Origin: Sternotherus odoratus | Taxonomy: Eukaryota > Chordata > Testudines > Kinosternidae | Length of the DNA: 64,000 nucleotides | Assembly: GCA_032164245.1 (NCBI GenBank) | Contig: JAVMKO010000022.1 | Span: 62,001-126,000, forward strand | Reading direction: 5' to 3' | In this document: positions 40,709 to 54,819 of the stretch, one piece after another | How positions within the stretch are numbered: position 1 is the stretch's first letter | Layout: each line of letters opens with the position of its first letter | Notes under the pieces: generated by a model | Told to the model about the DNA's origin: nothing | What the model saw: the letters and a program-made list of their open reading frames with translations, nothing else | The model's database searches: none | Translations under genes and position numbers: made by a program

Positions 40709-41738
40709 TGACGGTGCTATTCCTGCTGGGACCAACTGAGAATGCCAAATCAGGACAAATAGCGTCCACAAGGGCAACTACAGCGCAAAGCTGGGGTTTC
40801 TCTACCTCTTAGGCACCAAAGCAGAAAAAAAAGACTTGGTTTCACCCCACTGGCTAGCCACAAGTTACACAAGCAATTCCCTTAGATACTCCAGCTTCCC
40901 AGTATCACCACCAGCAGCCACCTGTCCTAGGGACCAATGGTTATGAACACCAATACCCTAGTAAAGAAAACCGTTCTTCCCAATTCAAAGAATCAGGCCC
41001 CAGACCCAGGTCAATATACAAATCAGATCTTACCCACAACTCACGCTGTTGCCAATCCTTTAGAGTTTAAAATCTAAAGGTTTATTATATAAGGAAAAAG
41101 ATATGTCAGGATTAGGAAAGGTTAAAAGAAATTCAATACATGCTGTAATGGCAAATTTCTTGGTTCAGGCTTGCAGCAAAGGTAGAATAAACTGCAGGTT
41201 TAAATCAAAGTCTCTGGAATACATCCACAACATGGATGGGTCATTCAGTCTTTTGTTTCAAGGTTCTCCGTGAAGCAAAATCCCATCCAGAGGTAGGAGC
41301 AAGACTGCAGCCTGGAAACTGACAACCAAGATTGAGGGTCTCAAGCAGCTTTTATAGCCTTCCCCAGGTGAAGGAATTTTCTTTGTCTTTTGCTGTGCAG
41401 CAAAATGGAGTATTGAGTCACATGGCAATCCCTGCCCCCTCGCTAAGACACAGGGTTTCTGCCCTCTCTCAATGAGTCCATAGGCCAACCAGGCCAGCCC
41501 AACTAACAACAACTTGCTTGAGATTTCACCCAGAAGCAAAGCATAAGTTTGAAATACAGCCAATATTCATAACTTTAGCTACAAAAAAGATACACACATA
41601 CAGATAATCATAATGAGCCGACCATAACCTGGTCATAGACACCTTATATGACCCCCTTAACGTAAGATTTGGTGCCCCTACAGGACTTTGGTTGCAGCAA
41701 TGAGCTATATGATCCCAGATAATTTCAGTCATGTGACA
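40709..41738 (-). repeat. 5' LTR of the non-autonomous element
   Basis: On the minus strand it begins TGTCACATGACTG and ends CCGTCA, 1,030 bp. The outer 900 bases match the LTR at 35371-36287. Confidence 0.8.
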
Positions 41739-41879
41739 CCCCTGCACTTCTGCAAGAAAGGTGGGGCAGCCTGGGCTCTGCCCTCCCAGGGACATGTAAG
41801 GGTCCCTCACTCTCCCAAGTGAAGGGAGACCCCTCCAAAGTCCTCCGAAAAAAGAAACAAAAAATATTTTGGCAGCCTA

Positions 41880-42094
41880 CTGAATACATGTAAAGTGTTA
41901 CTCTCCTGCGTGGATTCTCTGATGTGGGATAATCTGTGAACTATGACTGAAGCCTTTGCCACACACAGGGCATGACTAGGGCTTCTCTCCTGTGTGGATT
42001 TTTTGATGTGACAAGCTCTGAGCTCCAACTGAAGCTTTTCCCACACTCGGGACATGTGTACGATTTCTCTTCTGTGTGGGTTCTCTGATGAGCT
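41880..42094 (-). pseudogene. Decayed terminal fingers of the KRAB-ZNF gene
   Basis: Three more C2H2 units are readable in shifted frames: one with [15 protein letters not shown], one with [14 protein letters not shown], and one with the CVCGK-type start and an IPHQRIHAGE-type end. Stop codons and indels separate them from the main frame. They show that the gene once encoded about eleven or twelve fingers. Confidence 0.75.
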
Positions 42095-43132
<1,038 letters not shown>

Positions 43133-43442
43133 TCAGTAAGTGATGGAAAGGTCAAGGAAAGAAAGAGCTGAATCTCCGCCAAACCTCTCCCCAGAGGAGA
43201 GAGAGGATGGAATCAATTCTGGGTCTAAATCTCAACCAAACACTCAGGGAGAAAGTAGATTAGGGAAGGACCTACTATCAGGCACAATTCTGGACAGATA
43301 GGAATCCCAGAGTGAATTCTGCCATGAGGATGCCACATCTGAAAACAATCCTGAACTCAGAGAGCTCCCAAGAGCTTTGTAGGAATCCCAAATGTTTCCC
43401 TATTTAGGGACCCATTTTGTGTTGGTATAACTGATTCCTCAC

Positions 43443-43556
43443 CTGTGCAGGCATCTCTCAGGGTCTCTCTTTCCTCAGAGCCCTGCAGGTCTGGGACCCA
43501 GGGCTCCTCCCCTCGTTCCAGACGGGAGATCACATCAGGTTTGGAGACCGGAAACC
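43443..43556 (-). CDS. KRAB-ZNF gene, KRAB-B exon
   Basis: 114 bp with acceptor GTGCAG and donor ACAG|GTGAGG. It encodes [20 protein letters not shown] and a linker ending [12 protein letters not shown], a typical KRAB B box plus linker. Both boundaries are phase 1 and fit the KRAB-A exon upstream and the finger exon downstream. Confidence 0.9.
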
Positions 43557-43990
43557 CTGCACAAGTGTCAGAAAACAAGCAAGATCTGTTTAATTTGTGA
43601 GCTACTTGTGTAACATTCTGGGGGTGCAACCCAGACCCCTGAAACATTGTGTCACCACCCACCCTGGATCCTGGGTGCCTCACCATGCTTTGCTGTTATA
43701 GCTCCCAACCTGGAATGCTGACAGACAGCTGACCATAAGATGGCCATGCTGGGTCAGACCAAAGATCCATCCAGCCCAATCTCCTGTCTACCAACAGTGG
43801 CCAATGCCTGGTCCCCTGGAGTGAGTGAACCTAACAAGCAATGATCAAGTGATCTCTCTCCTGCCACCCATTTCCACCCTCGGATAAACAGAGGCGAGGA
43901 ACACCATTCCTTACCCATCCTGGCTAACAGCCATTAATGGACTTAACGTCCATGAATTTATCCAGTTCTCTTTTAAACCATGCTATAGTC

Positions 43991-45217
43991 CAGTGATGGC
44001 GAACCCGTGGCACGCGTGCCACTGCCGGCACGCCGAGCCGTCTCTGTGGGCACGCCGCTCGCGAGCCAGATATGGCTCTTTTGAGCCTGTCATCTGGCTC
44101 GCGCGGCGCTCTCTGTCCGCGAGGCTGGGGGGCGGGGGAGGCGGTGTGGCGCGGCGCTCTCTGACCGCGAGGCTGGGGGGCGGGGGAGGCGGTGTGTCGC
44201 GGCGCTGCTGTGACCGCGAGGCTGGGGGGCGTGTCGCTCCTCTCCTTCCCTCGCTGGAGTCGGGTCACAGCAGCGTGACCCAGCGAACAAGTAAGCGCCG
44301 GGGGGGGGGGAGGGAGTAAGCAGTGTGCAAGGGGGTGTTGGGGGAAGGCTGGGCTGGGAGCGGGGGTAAGCGGTGTGGGGGAGAGACCGGGCTGGGTGGG
44401 TCAGTGGGGGGGGGGGGTTGGAGGAAAGGAGGTTTGGGGGGGAGAGACCTGGCTGGGTGGGTCAGTTGGGGGTTGGAGGAAAGGAGGTTTGGGGGGGAGA
44501 GACCGGGCTGGGTGGGTCAGTTGGGGGGGGTTGGAGGAAAGGAGGTTTGGGGGGGAGAGACCTGGCTGGGTGGGTCAGTTGGGGGCGGGGTGGTGGAGGA
44601 AAGGAAGTTTGGGGGGGAGAGACCGGGCTGGGTGGGTCAGTTGGGGGGTTGGAGGAAAGGAAGTTTGGGGGGGAGAGACCTGGCTGGGTGGGTCAGTTGG
44701 GGGGTTGGAGGAAAGGAGGTTTGGGGGGGAGAGACCGGGCTGGGTGGGTCAGTTGGGGCGTGGGTGGGAAGGAAGGAGGTTTGGGGGGGAGAGACCGGGC
44801 TGGGTGGGTCATTTGGGGGGTGGGTGGGAGGGAAGGAGGTTTTGGGGGGAGAGACTGGGCTGGGTGGGTGGGAGGGAAGGAGGTTTTGGGGGGAGAGACT
44901 GGGCTGGGTGGGTCATTTGGGGGGTGGGGGGGAGGGAAGGAGGTTTTGGGGGGAGAGACCGGGCTGAGTGGGTCAGTTGGGGGGGGTGTACAGTTTTTTT
45001 TTTTTCAATTAAAAAAAAATGTTTAATGGAAAGCTCTGTTACTGTGTTTTTCTTTTTAAACAAAAGCTGTTAATTAGTTTGAAAAACTGTATGAATTGTT
45101 TTTACTAAACTAAAACCTCGTTATTTAGGTTTAATTGCAGTGTTGGCACTTTGAAAAAAACAAGTCGTTTTGGTTTGCAGTTTGGGCACTCGGGCTCAAA
45201 AAGGTTTGCCATCACTG
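43991..45217. mobile_element. hAT-type non-autonomous transposon, 1,227 bp, 8-bp target duplication
   Basis: Termini CAGTGATGGCGAACC and GGTTTGCCATCACTG (13 of 15 bases match as inverted repeats). CTATAGTC flanks both ends exactly (43983-43990, 45218-45225). The interior holds CpG-rich text with a short duplicated block (GCGAGGCTGGGGGGCG, three times) and a G-rich minisatellite. There is no transposase. Confidence 0.92.
44386..44990. repeat. G-rich minisatellite inside the hAT element, about 10 copies
   Basis: The unit is about 55-60 bp: GGGCTGGGTGGGTCAGTTGG, a GGGGTTGGAGGAAAGGAGG segment, and TTTGGGGGGGAGAGACC. Two units are shortened. The dense G runs would form G-quadruplexes. The open frames it creates on the plus strand are repeat artefacts. 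Confidence 0.93.
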
Positions 45218-45420
45218 CTATAGTCAGTCTTCACAACCTCCTCAGGCAAGGAGTTCCACAGATTGATTGTGTACTGTGTGAAGAACTTTCTTTTATTTGT
45301 TTTAAACCTGCTGCCCATTCATTTCATTTGGTGGCCCCTAGTTCTTCTTTGAGAACAAGTCAATAACTTTTCCTTATTCACTTTCTCTACACCACTCATG
45401 ATTTTATAGACTTCTATCAG

Positions 45421-46299
45421 ATCCCCTACATAGATCAGCACTTCTGGAGGAGGGGAATAATGTACTAGACTGTATTATCAATTGAGTAAGGTTCGTAGGA
45501 CATAGAGGCAATAAGCACACTAGTGAGGAAGAATTCAGGCTATTTATTGCATAGCAGGCAAATAAAAGAGACAAGCAAGACATTCTACTAAGCAAGGATA
45601 TAATCTTACAGTCCTCCTTTCAGTCTTCAGGAACTCAGGAGGTGACGATGGAGGGACCCCCCCAGACCAACATGCTGCACGAGTCTCAGGTCTGCATCGA
45701 AGTTCACTGAACCAGTGTTTCTGGGGCTTATTTACACCTAAAATCCACTTAGGCTATGTGGGAATTTGCAGTAAACAAGCCCATTAATTATGCCTGTTTT
45801 GATTTTAGGTGCCCAACTCTTACCAATGCTTACAACTTCCTTTCTAGTGTCCCATAGATTTATGAGAAGCAGCTGTCCACTCAAATTAGATAAAGACTCC
45901 TCCAATATTCCAAAATCACGCTAGCTGAACACGCAGGTGTTTAAACAAAAAACTTTCTCAGGCAAGAGTAAGCTAGAGGCCTACTTGACCAAAGCCTACA
46001 TGGAAGCCCAGGCATGAAAACAGCAATTGTACATGACACTCCTCGGAACAACATCTTCCGGTATGTTTCCACTCCATAGACAAAGCTCCTATTCTTCTTC
46101 GAATGATGGTCCCTATTGTATTCCACCGAGGGGGAGTAACAAGCAGTTCCTAGATAGGTGGACGGGGAGAGCGAGATGACAGAACTGTGCAGCAGAGGAG
46201 CTTTGCAGCGAGTAAGCTGTCAGCCACAGAACCACGCTCTGTCACATGAGGAGAAGAACAGATGAGTACTCAAGTCCACGTGGCTGATTGATGGCACTA
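45421..46299. other. Unassigned DNA, possible LTR-like segment
   Basis: GGCTATTTATTGC at 45538 would be an AATAAA signal on the minus strand. I see no gene or paired copy within the window. Confidence 0.35.
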
Positions 46300-47780
46300 T
46301 CTTGGAATGGGCCCATATCCCACTGGTTCGGACCATCCTGATAATTGATAGCGGAGCTCAATTCACCCCAAGACCCACTTCAAGATTCTCTGGGTGGATA
46401 CGGCCTGCCCTCTGATTCTCTCCACTATGGAAACAAATAGCCAGGCAGATCTCTGGAATGGCTTTGTCTTTTGTAGGTAAAAGACCAGGGCATGATGTAC
46501 ACCAAGGAAGTGAAGCTGCCCTTCCGTATGTGATTTGGGATGCAGGCCAAGTGAGACAGCTCTCTACCTGCATTCAGAAATAGAGCTTACGCACAGACAG
46601 TGTTGTGCGGAGCACTGCACTGTCGGAACAGGCGGAGGGGCTCTGTGAATTACAGGATGTTTCTGAGGAGGTCATAGGCCTCTGGGTAAAATGGGAGATT
46701 CTGTAACACTGTGAGAAGACAGCAGGTGATCAAAAGTTTGCTTTTGTGCTGATGTATACATGCCTAAAGATCACAGAGTGGCTCTGGAATCTTTCAGTGA
46801 GTGCAAGGAGTCATCAGTCTTTTGATTGAAGAGGTGTGATTCACCAAAAGGGAGATCTTAGATTGTATTCTGCACTTCTCTGAGGAAACCAGGATTCTCT
46901 CCTCATGACGACTGCAGTTGCCAAAATGCACAAGGATGAATCTGATGAATCAACTACAGCCTGAAGGATGGCATTTGCAACCCCCCTGCCTTCCTCTGGA
47001 CTTGATAGGAACTGGACATAATCCTGCTCAGGGAGTTCATTTCCCATATGTGCAAACTGTAAGAAGTTGTATTTGGCCATCACGGTCAGGCAGTTCGGAT
47101 CCAGTACAAGGAGAAAACCTTTCAACCCGTAAGATCCAGTCTCTTCCCTGCCTTGTCAGCTGGGGCGAAGCGTGGGGACTGTTTAGCTCACTCCATAGCA
47201 GCCTGAATCACTAGGGAATTGATAGGGGATGAGAGAATAGAGACTTGGAACCCTTGCGGGCAGGGCGGCACACACAGTCTGTGTCTGTTGGAGAGTGTCC
47301 TCATGTCCTAATGCCACCCTGGTACCAATGCGTGCATGCAGGTTGGATATAGGGGATGGGGCGATTCAGTAAGTTAGAGAACTGGGACACATGGAAATGT
47401 CATCCTTTCCAGAGCGAACACTTCATGAGGCCCTGCGGGGAGCAGCTGTGAGTCTCCTTGGAGTCAATGGCACCAGATCTATGGACGGAACTGGGGCCAG
47501 AAAGGGACATGTCTCGGAAGTGGGAATTCACTAGACGGCGGCAGAGGCCATGCCGGGGTGGGCGGGTCCGTAACAGGACCTGGAAGCTCCAGCAAGTGAT
47601 GCTGCTTTTTATCGCTCTTGGAGAGAGGTGCCTCTCTTTGGCCAGATCTCATGGAGGGCAGGGCATCTTTCTTCAACCTGGAGGAAGACTTACTGCTCTG
47701 CCGATGTGCGTGCTTGAGACTCATGGCTCAGCCCCGGATCACTGGAGCCAGACTGAAGCTCCGCAGTAATGCTATGCTAT
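46300..47780 (-). pseudogene. Retrotransposon gag-like relic (DIRS-like?)
   Basis: Read on the minus strand, a Ser/Arg/Lys-rich segment (KHAHRQSSKSSSRLKKDALP, near 47700) is followed by QAVVDSSDSSLCILATAVVM and RRESWF near 46900. A DSLHSLKDSRATL-like string lies near 46800. From memory this order resembles the first frame of DIRS-type or related tyrosine-recombinase retrotransposons in reptiles. It is broken by many stops. Confidence 0.4.
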
Positions 47781-49109
47781 ACAAAGCACATGGGATCTTT
47801 TAGAAGAGAGAAGGCAATATGCCATATTTAATAAAAATACAACAATTATCATGTGCTTTTGAGTCACACACACAAGTCCTGCCATTGATGTTTATAGTTA
47901 CCAGTCTCTTCTAGCTCGAGTCAATCTAAAGGCCAGTTAGATTGAGCACCAGTGAGGAGCTGGGCTCTGTCGGTCGTGATCCAGTGCTCCGAGGCTTTGC
48001 AGGACTGGACCCAGAGTTCCAATGCAAAACACCCCATCTTTATAGGTGTAAATTCCCATTTCAGTCCATGCATTTTGCAATGTCATCCTGTGATCATTAG
48101 CCCTTAAGCGGTGTTAACCTTGGGGTTTTCAGCTGTCATTATTTGATGATTATTGTTGGGTTTCCCATAGTTATCTCCTTCTTGTTGTCTCACCTTCGGG
48201 GGCGGCTGGGAGGTGCTGCCTCACCTCTGAGGCCATCAATGCTGCTAACATGCTTAGCATCCAATACAATAGATGTTTTCTGATTGTCTCCTGGTCTTTT
48301 CAAGTCTCTCAATTTTTCTTGACCATCTGGACATCTGTGATGGCTTTCACGCCTTATCTTTTCCTCATGCATTCCTCATTCACACAAACAATCTCTTACA
48401 GAAACCTTCAGAGTATACAGACAGCAGTATTTTATATTCAGCAGAATACATCATAAAACAAGCCTTGCTAAATCTTATAAAGCAATTCACAGTGGGGCTA
48501 TAGGCCCTCAACACTTCTCTAATCTCTTTATCATAGACACTATACAAAACCCTGTCTCACTAACTAAACTTTAGAACAGGTCCTAATTGTAATGCGGATG
48601 GGAAACAGGATCCCAGTCTTAGAGAGTCATTCCTTTCTCTTATTCAGAAAGGGTGGCCAGCAGAATGAAATCAAAGTTTACATCAATTCTTATAACAATT
48701 AGTACAATTACAAAATCCTGCTCCTACAGTATGATCTGCACGCTTGGACTGTTCAGTCCCATGTAGCAGGGGGCTCCGGGACCAGGCTTCAATCCCAGCC
48801 CGAGGTGACTTCCATGAAATTCTTCTTAAGACAGGGGATGGAGGCAAGCAGAGACAGATGCTGCACCTGAATGTGGTGTGGGCTTCCCCCAAGCAGTACA
48901 GAGAGTGTTGTTGAGGACAGGACTTTGAATCCCGTCCTCTTAGTCATAATCCAGCATCCAGACCTGGGAGATGGGGTGGGGAGGAATGGGGGGGGGGAGC
49001 CTTTGTAGGGGAACCTACAAATTTCAGAAACAAGAAAACTACTACATAAAAACAACCAAGCCCTTCTAATGAGAGGCTTGGACTTGACATAACTCGCAGC
49101 CATATTGTG
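47781..49109. other. Unassigned DNA
   Basis: I find no supported gene here. Short frames have no domain. The stretch is within the KRAB-ZNF intron. Confidence 0.4.
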
Positions 49110-50455
49110 TATGAACTTTGCATAACCCACAGACAGTTTGTAGGCTCAGCCACCATATGTTGGAAACAAAACTAGAGTCAGGGGAATTTGGCTTAAGCAA
49201 ACAAATAGAAAAGAATTAGCTGCAGCTACAGCCCTATTAATTGGAGATAGATAGATATTCACAAAGTCATGAGAATGGGGAGAGAATGGATAAGTTAGCC
49301 TGGAGTTTCTGCAGTTTCTCTCTGATAATGAAGAGTAGGATGTTTTCTTGTTACTAAAGAAATTGTAACTAGTTCAAATAGTTAGAAAGTGTACTTTCAA
49401 TATGCAAAGAGTTCTGGTCTACTGGTGGTTAAGCAATTCTACCCTGACAGTGTATTCCACTAACAAAGCATAAAGATAAATAGACCTTGAGAAGTTTTAA
49501 CTAACTTTGAAAAAATACGAAAGCTAATGTACAGGCGGTCTTAGGCATGTGAACCCCTGCGTAGTGAAAATCATTGGCTAGTGTTTTTGCATTGCTATAG
49601 TCGGTTGAAGCATAGATGAGAGAAATTCTCATTTGAACTATGTAATGGGGGTCAGAAGATGAGCTCGTTGGAACTTAACTCCGAGATACAGCTCAAGACA
49701 AAGGTGTCAGGACTGTCACCCTGCCCGACCGTATTGCGCAGTTGCCAGAGCCCAAGATGAGAGCAGATCCTGACTGGTCACTGGGAGACGTCCAGCTGTC
49801 TTTGCTGGGAGGGGTGAGCATTAGATGCTTGGCATGTGTATTCTGTTGATTTGTAGGTAATACACGCACATATTTAAGGATAGGACTGTGTAAGGCTCTT
49901 TCACTGGGGAAAGGCCCCACAGAGCTGTAGCACCCTGAGTATACTAGGAAGGAATATTGGCCCTGAGCCCAGGGAGGGGTAAAGTTGGGCCCCTTGTCCC
50001 TGTGTACCCACAAGGATGGGGCAGCTGGTGGGAGCATTAGATTGTGTGGGTTACATGCTGACTAAATAAAGAAAATGTATCACCACGGCTCAGGGACAGC
50101 AGAAGCTCTGACTTGGACCATGCGGCATTGAGAGGGCACTGAAGACGCCAGCAAGACCGCAGGGCAATGCACAGGTGCACAAGTGAACCCACTGACACCA
50201 CTACTTTAAAAAGCTCCAGCTCTGGGAGGATGGTCCATGCAGATTAGCCTCAGTGGAATTCAAGAGGGACCATCACTCAAAGCAGACCCTGCTTTAATCA
50301 ACACACACGGCATTGAGGAAACTCTCTAGTGTAGACGTAGCCATAGTTAGATCAGCCTAGCCCCCACTTTAGACACAGCTAGGTCTACAGAACAATTCTC
50401 GGTGGCCACTTTCACCTTAGCGCTTGTCGTGTAGACATGCTTTTAGCTCTAAGAG
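49110..50455 (+). repeat. 1.35-kb interspersed repeat, copy B
   Basis: The partner of 33730-35085 in the same orientation, with small indels (for example GCTGCAGCTACAGCCC versus GCTGCAGCACTACC). Lies in the large KRAB-ZNF intron. Confidence 0.8.
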
Positions 50456-50847
50456 AGTTCTTTCTGTAAACCCCACGACAGATGTGTAACAAAAACACCT
50501 CCTGTGTCCTTGTCTTTATACTCTGATTATAGTAATGCCAAGCAGTTAGGGAATGTGAGGTATGCATGGGAATCATAGAAATATTAATAAAATTCCCACC
50601 TCCAATGGTCACAGTTTGGAGAGAAAGCAAAGGGTAGAGGGTGGACTTAATGCATCCAATAAGGATAAATTAAATACATTGTTTAAAAAGATCATTTTTT
50701 GTGCCATTGATCATTTAAAATTTGTGCATGTCTAAAAATGATCCCGGGATGGGACGTAAGCCCAGGTGGAGGGGAGCAGGACACAGAAACCAGTCTACGC
50801 ATGTATGAGTAGTAAAGGTAGAGAGTTACTACTACAGAGCTTCTTTA

Positions 50848-51270
<423 letters not shown>

Positions 51271-51374
51271 TCAGGGACAGTCCTGGCAGGAATCCCGATA
51301 CCTCCCCCCACCATGAAATAGTATATAAACAAACCCCAGGAAGGAAGAGGAAGTCGACAGGAAAAAGTAGGAGA

Positions 51375-54250
51375 AGCTGGAAATTGTAGAACATTAATAA
51401 GGTGAAGCAAGGAAAAAAATGGAAAAATCTCTGGCCAGAAGAATTAAGGAAACAGGAAGGAAGGATTTTTCACTATATCAATAAAAAAAATTCTAGCAGT
51501 TTTATTGGTCCATTATTAGACAGAAAAGGAAGACACATCAATAATAACAACATTACAGAAGAAATAAAAATGTTCGGTGAGTATTTCTCTCCTGGATTTG
51601 GGGAAAACAAGCAAATGATGTTGTGATAGGTCTATGATGACAACAACACTCTTTTCATGAAAATAATAATTCACAAGGATGTTAAACAGAAGCTACTAAT
51701 GTCAGACATTTTAAACACAGCATTTCCAGATATCTTCCATTCCAGAGTTTTAAAAAAGCAGACTGAGGAGCTCTCTGGACCATTAATGCTGCTTTTCAAT
51801 AGCTCTTGGGACACTGTGGAAACTCCAGAAGATTGGAAGAAAGCTAAAGTTGCCCCTAGATCTAAAAAAAATTGTAAAAGGGGATGACTAAGATAATGGG
51901 GCTGTCATTGAACCAGGGCAAGATAACGGGGAGGGGGAATATTAATAAAGAATTAAAAGAGGGTGATATCATTCATTCCAATCAACATAAATTTACAGAA
52001 AATAGATCCTCATAAACTAATTGAATGTTATTTTTAAGAAGATCAGAAATGTGGTTGATAAAGGAATAGCATTAACATAATAGATTTTGATTTCTCCAAG
52101 GCAGGGGTCTCAAACATGCGGCCTGCCAAGCTCCCCGGGTCCCCCACCCCGCTCCCCCCAAGTTCTTTCTTTCTCTGGTGGCATAGCAGTTTCCGGGAGG
52201 GAGGTGCCAGGAGAGGCAAGCCTCCCGCAGAGGGGAGGAGGCCCGCCAAACTCCCCACAGCCCTCCCACCCTCCTCGGCAGGAAGGTTACTGGTGCTGGC
52301 CCCTCCTTCCTGGAAAGTGCTGTGCCACCAGAGAACTGCCTGGAGGTAGGAAGAAGCATGAGGGGAGGGGAGGGGAAGAGGCGGAGAAGAGAAACGGGAA
52401 GCAGGGACCAGGAGAGATGGGGGGAGAAGCGGCAGGGATTTGGAGCAGCACGGGGGGTGGGGGAGGGGCTTTTTGAAAGGGACTTGGAGCAGCGTGGGCG
52501 GGGGGAGGCAAGGAAAGGGTGAGAATTTGGAGCAGCGTGCTGGGAGAGGGAGGGGGTCAGGGAAAAGGCTTTGGAGCAGCATGCCGGGAGCGGAGGGGGG
52601 TGGGTATTTGGGAAAGGGATTTGGAGTAGCGCACCCGGGAGGTGACAGATTCTAGAAGGGCAGAATCCATAAGAAGAAGGGCGGAATCCATATGTCCGGG
52701 TTTTTGAGTTGTAAATAGTGTCCGGGTAGAAACTGGAAAAGGTCCAGATTTCCCTCGCCTCCCTGTGCAGAGCACGGCCTGGCTGACAAGAGGCCGGCCA
52801 GATTGAGCCAGTCCTGCAGCGAGAACCCCTCCCCTGCATTCTCAGATGACCGGGGGTGCAGATCTAAAACTCTTCCCCATTCCCTCCTCCTCCTCCTCCC
52901 CTGTTTTCTCAGATTCCCCAGCCGGGGGTGTCTCTAAAGCTCTTCCCTTCCTGTCCCCTCCCATGTACTCTCAGATCCCCGGCTGGGTGCAGGTGCTGTG
53001 AAACACCCCTGGCAAGCCAGCCTTTCCCCTGGAGCCACATTCATCTCAAAAGATCGGGAGATTCGAGAGGCTGAAAGCTTTGCTACTTCTACTGAAGACA
53101 AATTCCACTCGACCGGATTGAAAGGAATCAGATTAAACTACAGAATGGAAAGCTTTCACTGTTGTCAGAGGTGATCTAGTCAATAGAAGAGAAGCGGATT
53201 GTTCCAGTAACATTCAAACCAATCATGATTGCTTAAAGTACATAAGCAGAATTGCTGTACGTGATCTATTAATAACTACTCTAGTTTGAACTTAGATTTT
53301 TATAGATGCCTGGAAGCACTTTTTTCTTTACTAATGCTGTTTCTGGGAGTAATTTTCACTGGGCTGTTACTGATCATACAAGGTGTTCTGTGCTATCTTA
53401 TCCAGTTGTCAGGCATGGGTAAAATACTGCAATCCATGAAGCAGGTGATAATCCATCTATTTTCCCACCTATAGGAATTCCACATCATTTGCTGATCTTA
53501 GAACTTTTCTGAGTTTAGAACTTCTCAAACTCTAGTAAAGTGGATTTTGGAATTCATATACCAGTAGTCCAACAATGAGAAAAAATGGAAACACAATGTA
53601 TTTAAATATATTGTCCATTTCTAGAAGCTGGATCAAATAAGATCATGGATTAAGTAGGCACAACTGCTAATGAAATCAGCTCCAGAGCTGAATTTGGCCA
53701 AATGTCTTTAAAGCCTTTGGCCAAGCTCCCTGTGCCCCCCTGCTGCCTACCTCCAGGGGTTTCCCACTGCCAAACAGCTGTTGGTGGTGCTTAGCGCTTT
53801 CCAGGAGGAAGGGGGCAGGAGCTGTGCACTCGGGGGAGGTGGAGTGGGGGGCGGGGCCTCATGGAAGGGGTGGAGTGGGGGCGGGGCTGGAGGCAATGAG
53901 GGGGGCATGTCAGTGGTGTGGCCCTTGGGCCAATGCACTAGTCCTCTTGCAGCCCTCGTGGTCACTTGAGTTTGAGACCCCTGCACTAAGGTATTTGACC
54001 TGGTACAACATGAGACAAATTACAAGACAAAATTAACATTGTAAACATTAACTAGATTCAACACCCTCTGATACATTTTGAAATGTAACTCTAAATGGTC
54101 ACGTGGGTGTCTTTCTAGTGGGGTCCCACATGGATCGGTTACTGGCTCTCTGCTATTGAACTTGATTATCAATGATGTGGGAGAGAACATGAGATCACTG
54201 ATGAAGTTTGCAGAGGACACACTTTGGGAGAGTGGTAAATAATGAAGAGT
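51375..54250 (+). mobile_element. CR1 LINE fragment split by a hAT insertion
   Basis: The left part (to 52101) includes text coding for LSGPLMLLFNSSW and ETPEDWKKAKV, and ends GATTTTGATTTCTCCAAGG (DFDFSK). The right part (53984-54250) continues with TATTTGACCTGG (the AFDLV-like motif), GTGGGGTCCCACATGGATCG (the PQGS-like motif) and ACTGATGAAGTTTGCAGAGG (the FADD-like motif). This is the RT domain of a CR1-type LINE, with many lesions. Confidence 0.8.
52102..53983. mobile_element. hAT-type non-autonomous element, 1.88 kb, in CR1
   Basis: Termini CAGGGGTCTCAAACATG and GAGTTTGAGACCCCTG. The flanking octamers CTCCAAGG and CACTAAGG match at 6 of 8 positions, and removing the element restores the CR1 frame order, so this is one insertion with a decayed duplication. 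Both ends are G/C-rich and similar to each other, while the middle (about 52650-53700) is AT-rich with no transposase. Confidence 0.78.
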
Positions 54251-54552
54251 GTCAGTGGGTTCGGGCTGCAGCCCTGGGAGTCTGGGAAGTTTTTGAAGCC
54301 CTGGCTAGAGGGTTATTTCCTGATCCACAAAGAGGGGAATGTTCCACGTCCAAACCCAAGGAGTCGGCTCCTTCAATGTGGAGCCTAATCTGAACTCATT
54401 CCTGCAGGTTTGTCCCAAGTTTGCCCCCTCCCCTTCCCCAGCCTGGGTATGTCCTGCCCGCTCCAACCCCCAGCAGCTCCCACCCTCCTGGAAATTTACT
54501 GCCCATCTCCCTCCAGCCAGAACCCACCACCTGCCCCGTGACAATCCCGTAC

Positions 54553-54586
54553 CTCCGCTAACTCTGCTGCAGCCATTGTCTTTCCC
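54553..54586 (-). CDS. KRAB-ZNF gene, start exon (MAAAELAE)
   Basis: A 34-bp exon with acceptor CCTTCCAG and donor GAG|GTACGG. The ATG at 54576 encodes eight residues, MAAAELAE, a leader often seen before [12 protein letters not shown] in such genes. The codon boundary fits the KRAB-A exon exactly. With it, the four coding exons add to 1,203 bases, which is 400 residues plus stop. It is too short for open-frame scans. The 5' untranslated exon is not located but may lie in the CpG-rich region at 56.2-56.7 kb. Confidence 0.75.
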
Positions 54587-54819
54587 CTGGAAGGACGGGA
54601 CGATCCGGAGTGACACGCGGATGTTATTCTGTAGCCTGGTCGGGAGGAAAAGAGCCGTTAGAGAGATTTCAGAAGAGGCTTTTCTCCATTTCACACACAG
54701 GACCCACCAGACTTTTCCCCATGAAAACTGATTTTCTAGGCTCTGCCACTCTAGAAAACAGCTACTTTATTAGAGGTCGGTCTTCCCAACATGTGTAAAC
54801 CCTTCCAGGCCTGCTCTAC

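Larger units (their letters stand above)
35371..41738 (-). mobile_element. Non-autonomous LTR retrotransposon, minus strand, no polymerase seen
   Basis: Flanked by LTR copies at 40709-41738 (5') and 35371-36287 (3', shortened). A tRNA-Ser-type primer site sits inside the 5' LTR. Internal DNA is 4.4 kb, or 3.6 kb after removing a nested solo LTR and a small MITE. It codes for a Gag-like coiled coil and several broken frames, one with a retropepsin-like end, but RT, RNase H and integrase are absent. A third, more diverged LTR of the family is at 17.1 kb. Confidence 0.75.
43729..45420 (+). repeat. Old interspersed repeat split by a hAT insertion
   Basis: The left part (43729-43990) has GGGTCAGACCAAAGATCCAT, TGATCAAGTGATCTCTCTCC and CCATGAATTTATCCAGTTC. 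The right part (45218-45420) has CACAACCTCCTCAGGCAAGG, GTTTTAAACCTGCTGCCCAT and TTTTCCTTATTCACTTTCTC. This is a very common turtle repeat, probably CR1-related. The two halves abut at the hAT target site. Confidence 0.8.

Noticed and set aside
44323..45073. Gly-rich plus-strand frames of over 200 codons
   Set aside because: Produced by the G-rich minisatellite in the hAT element in all three frames.
53286..53474. 62-codon hydrophobic frame suggesting a small membrane protein
   Set aside because: It lies in the AT-rich middle of a hAT element and has no conservation or expression evidence.
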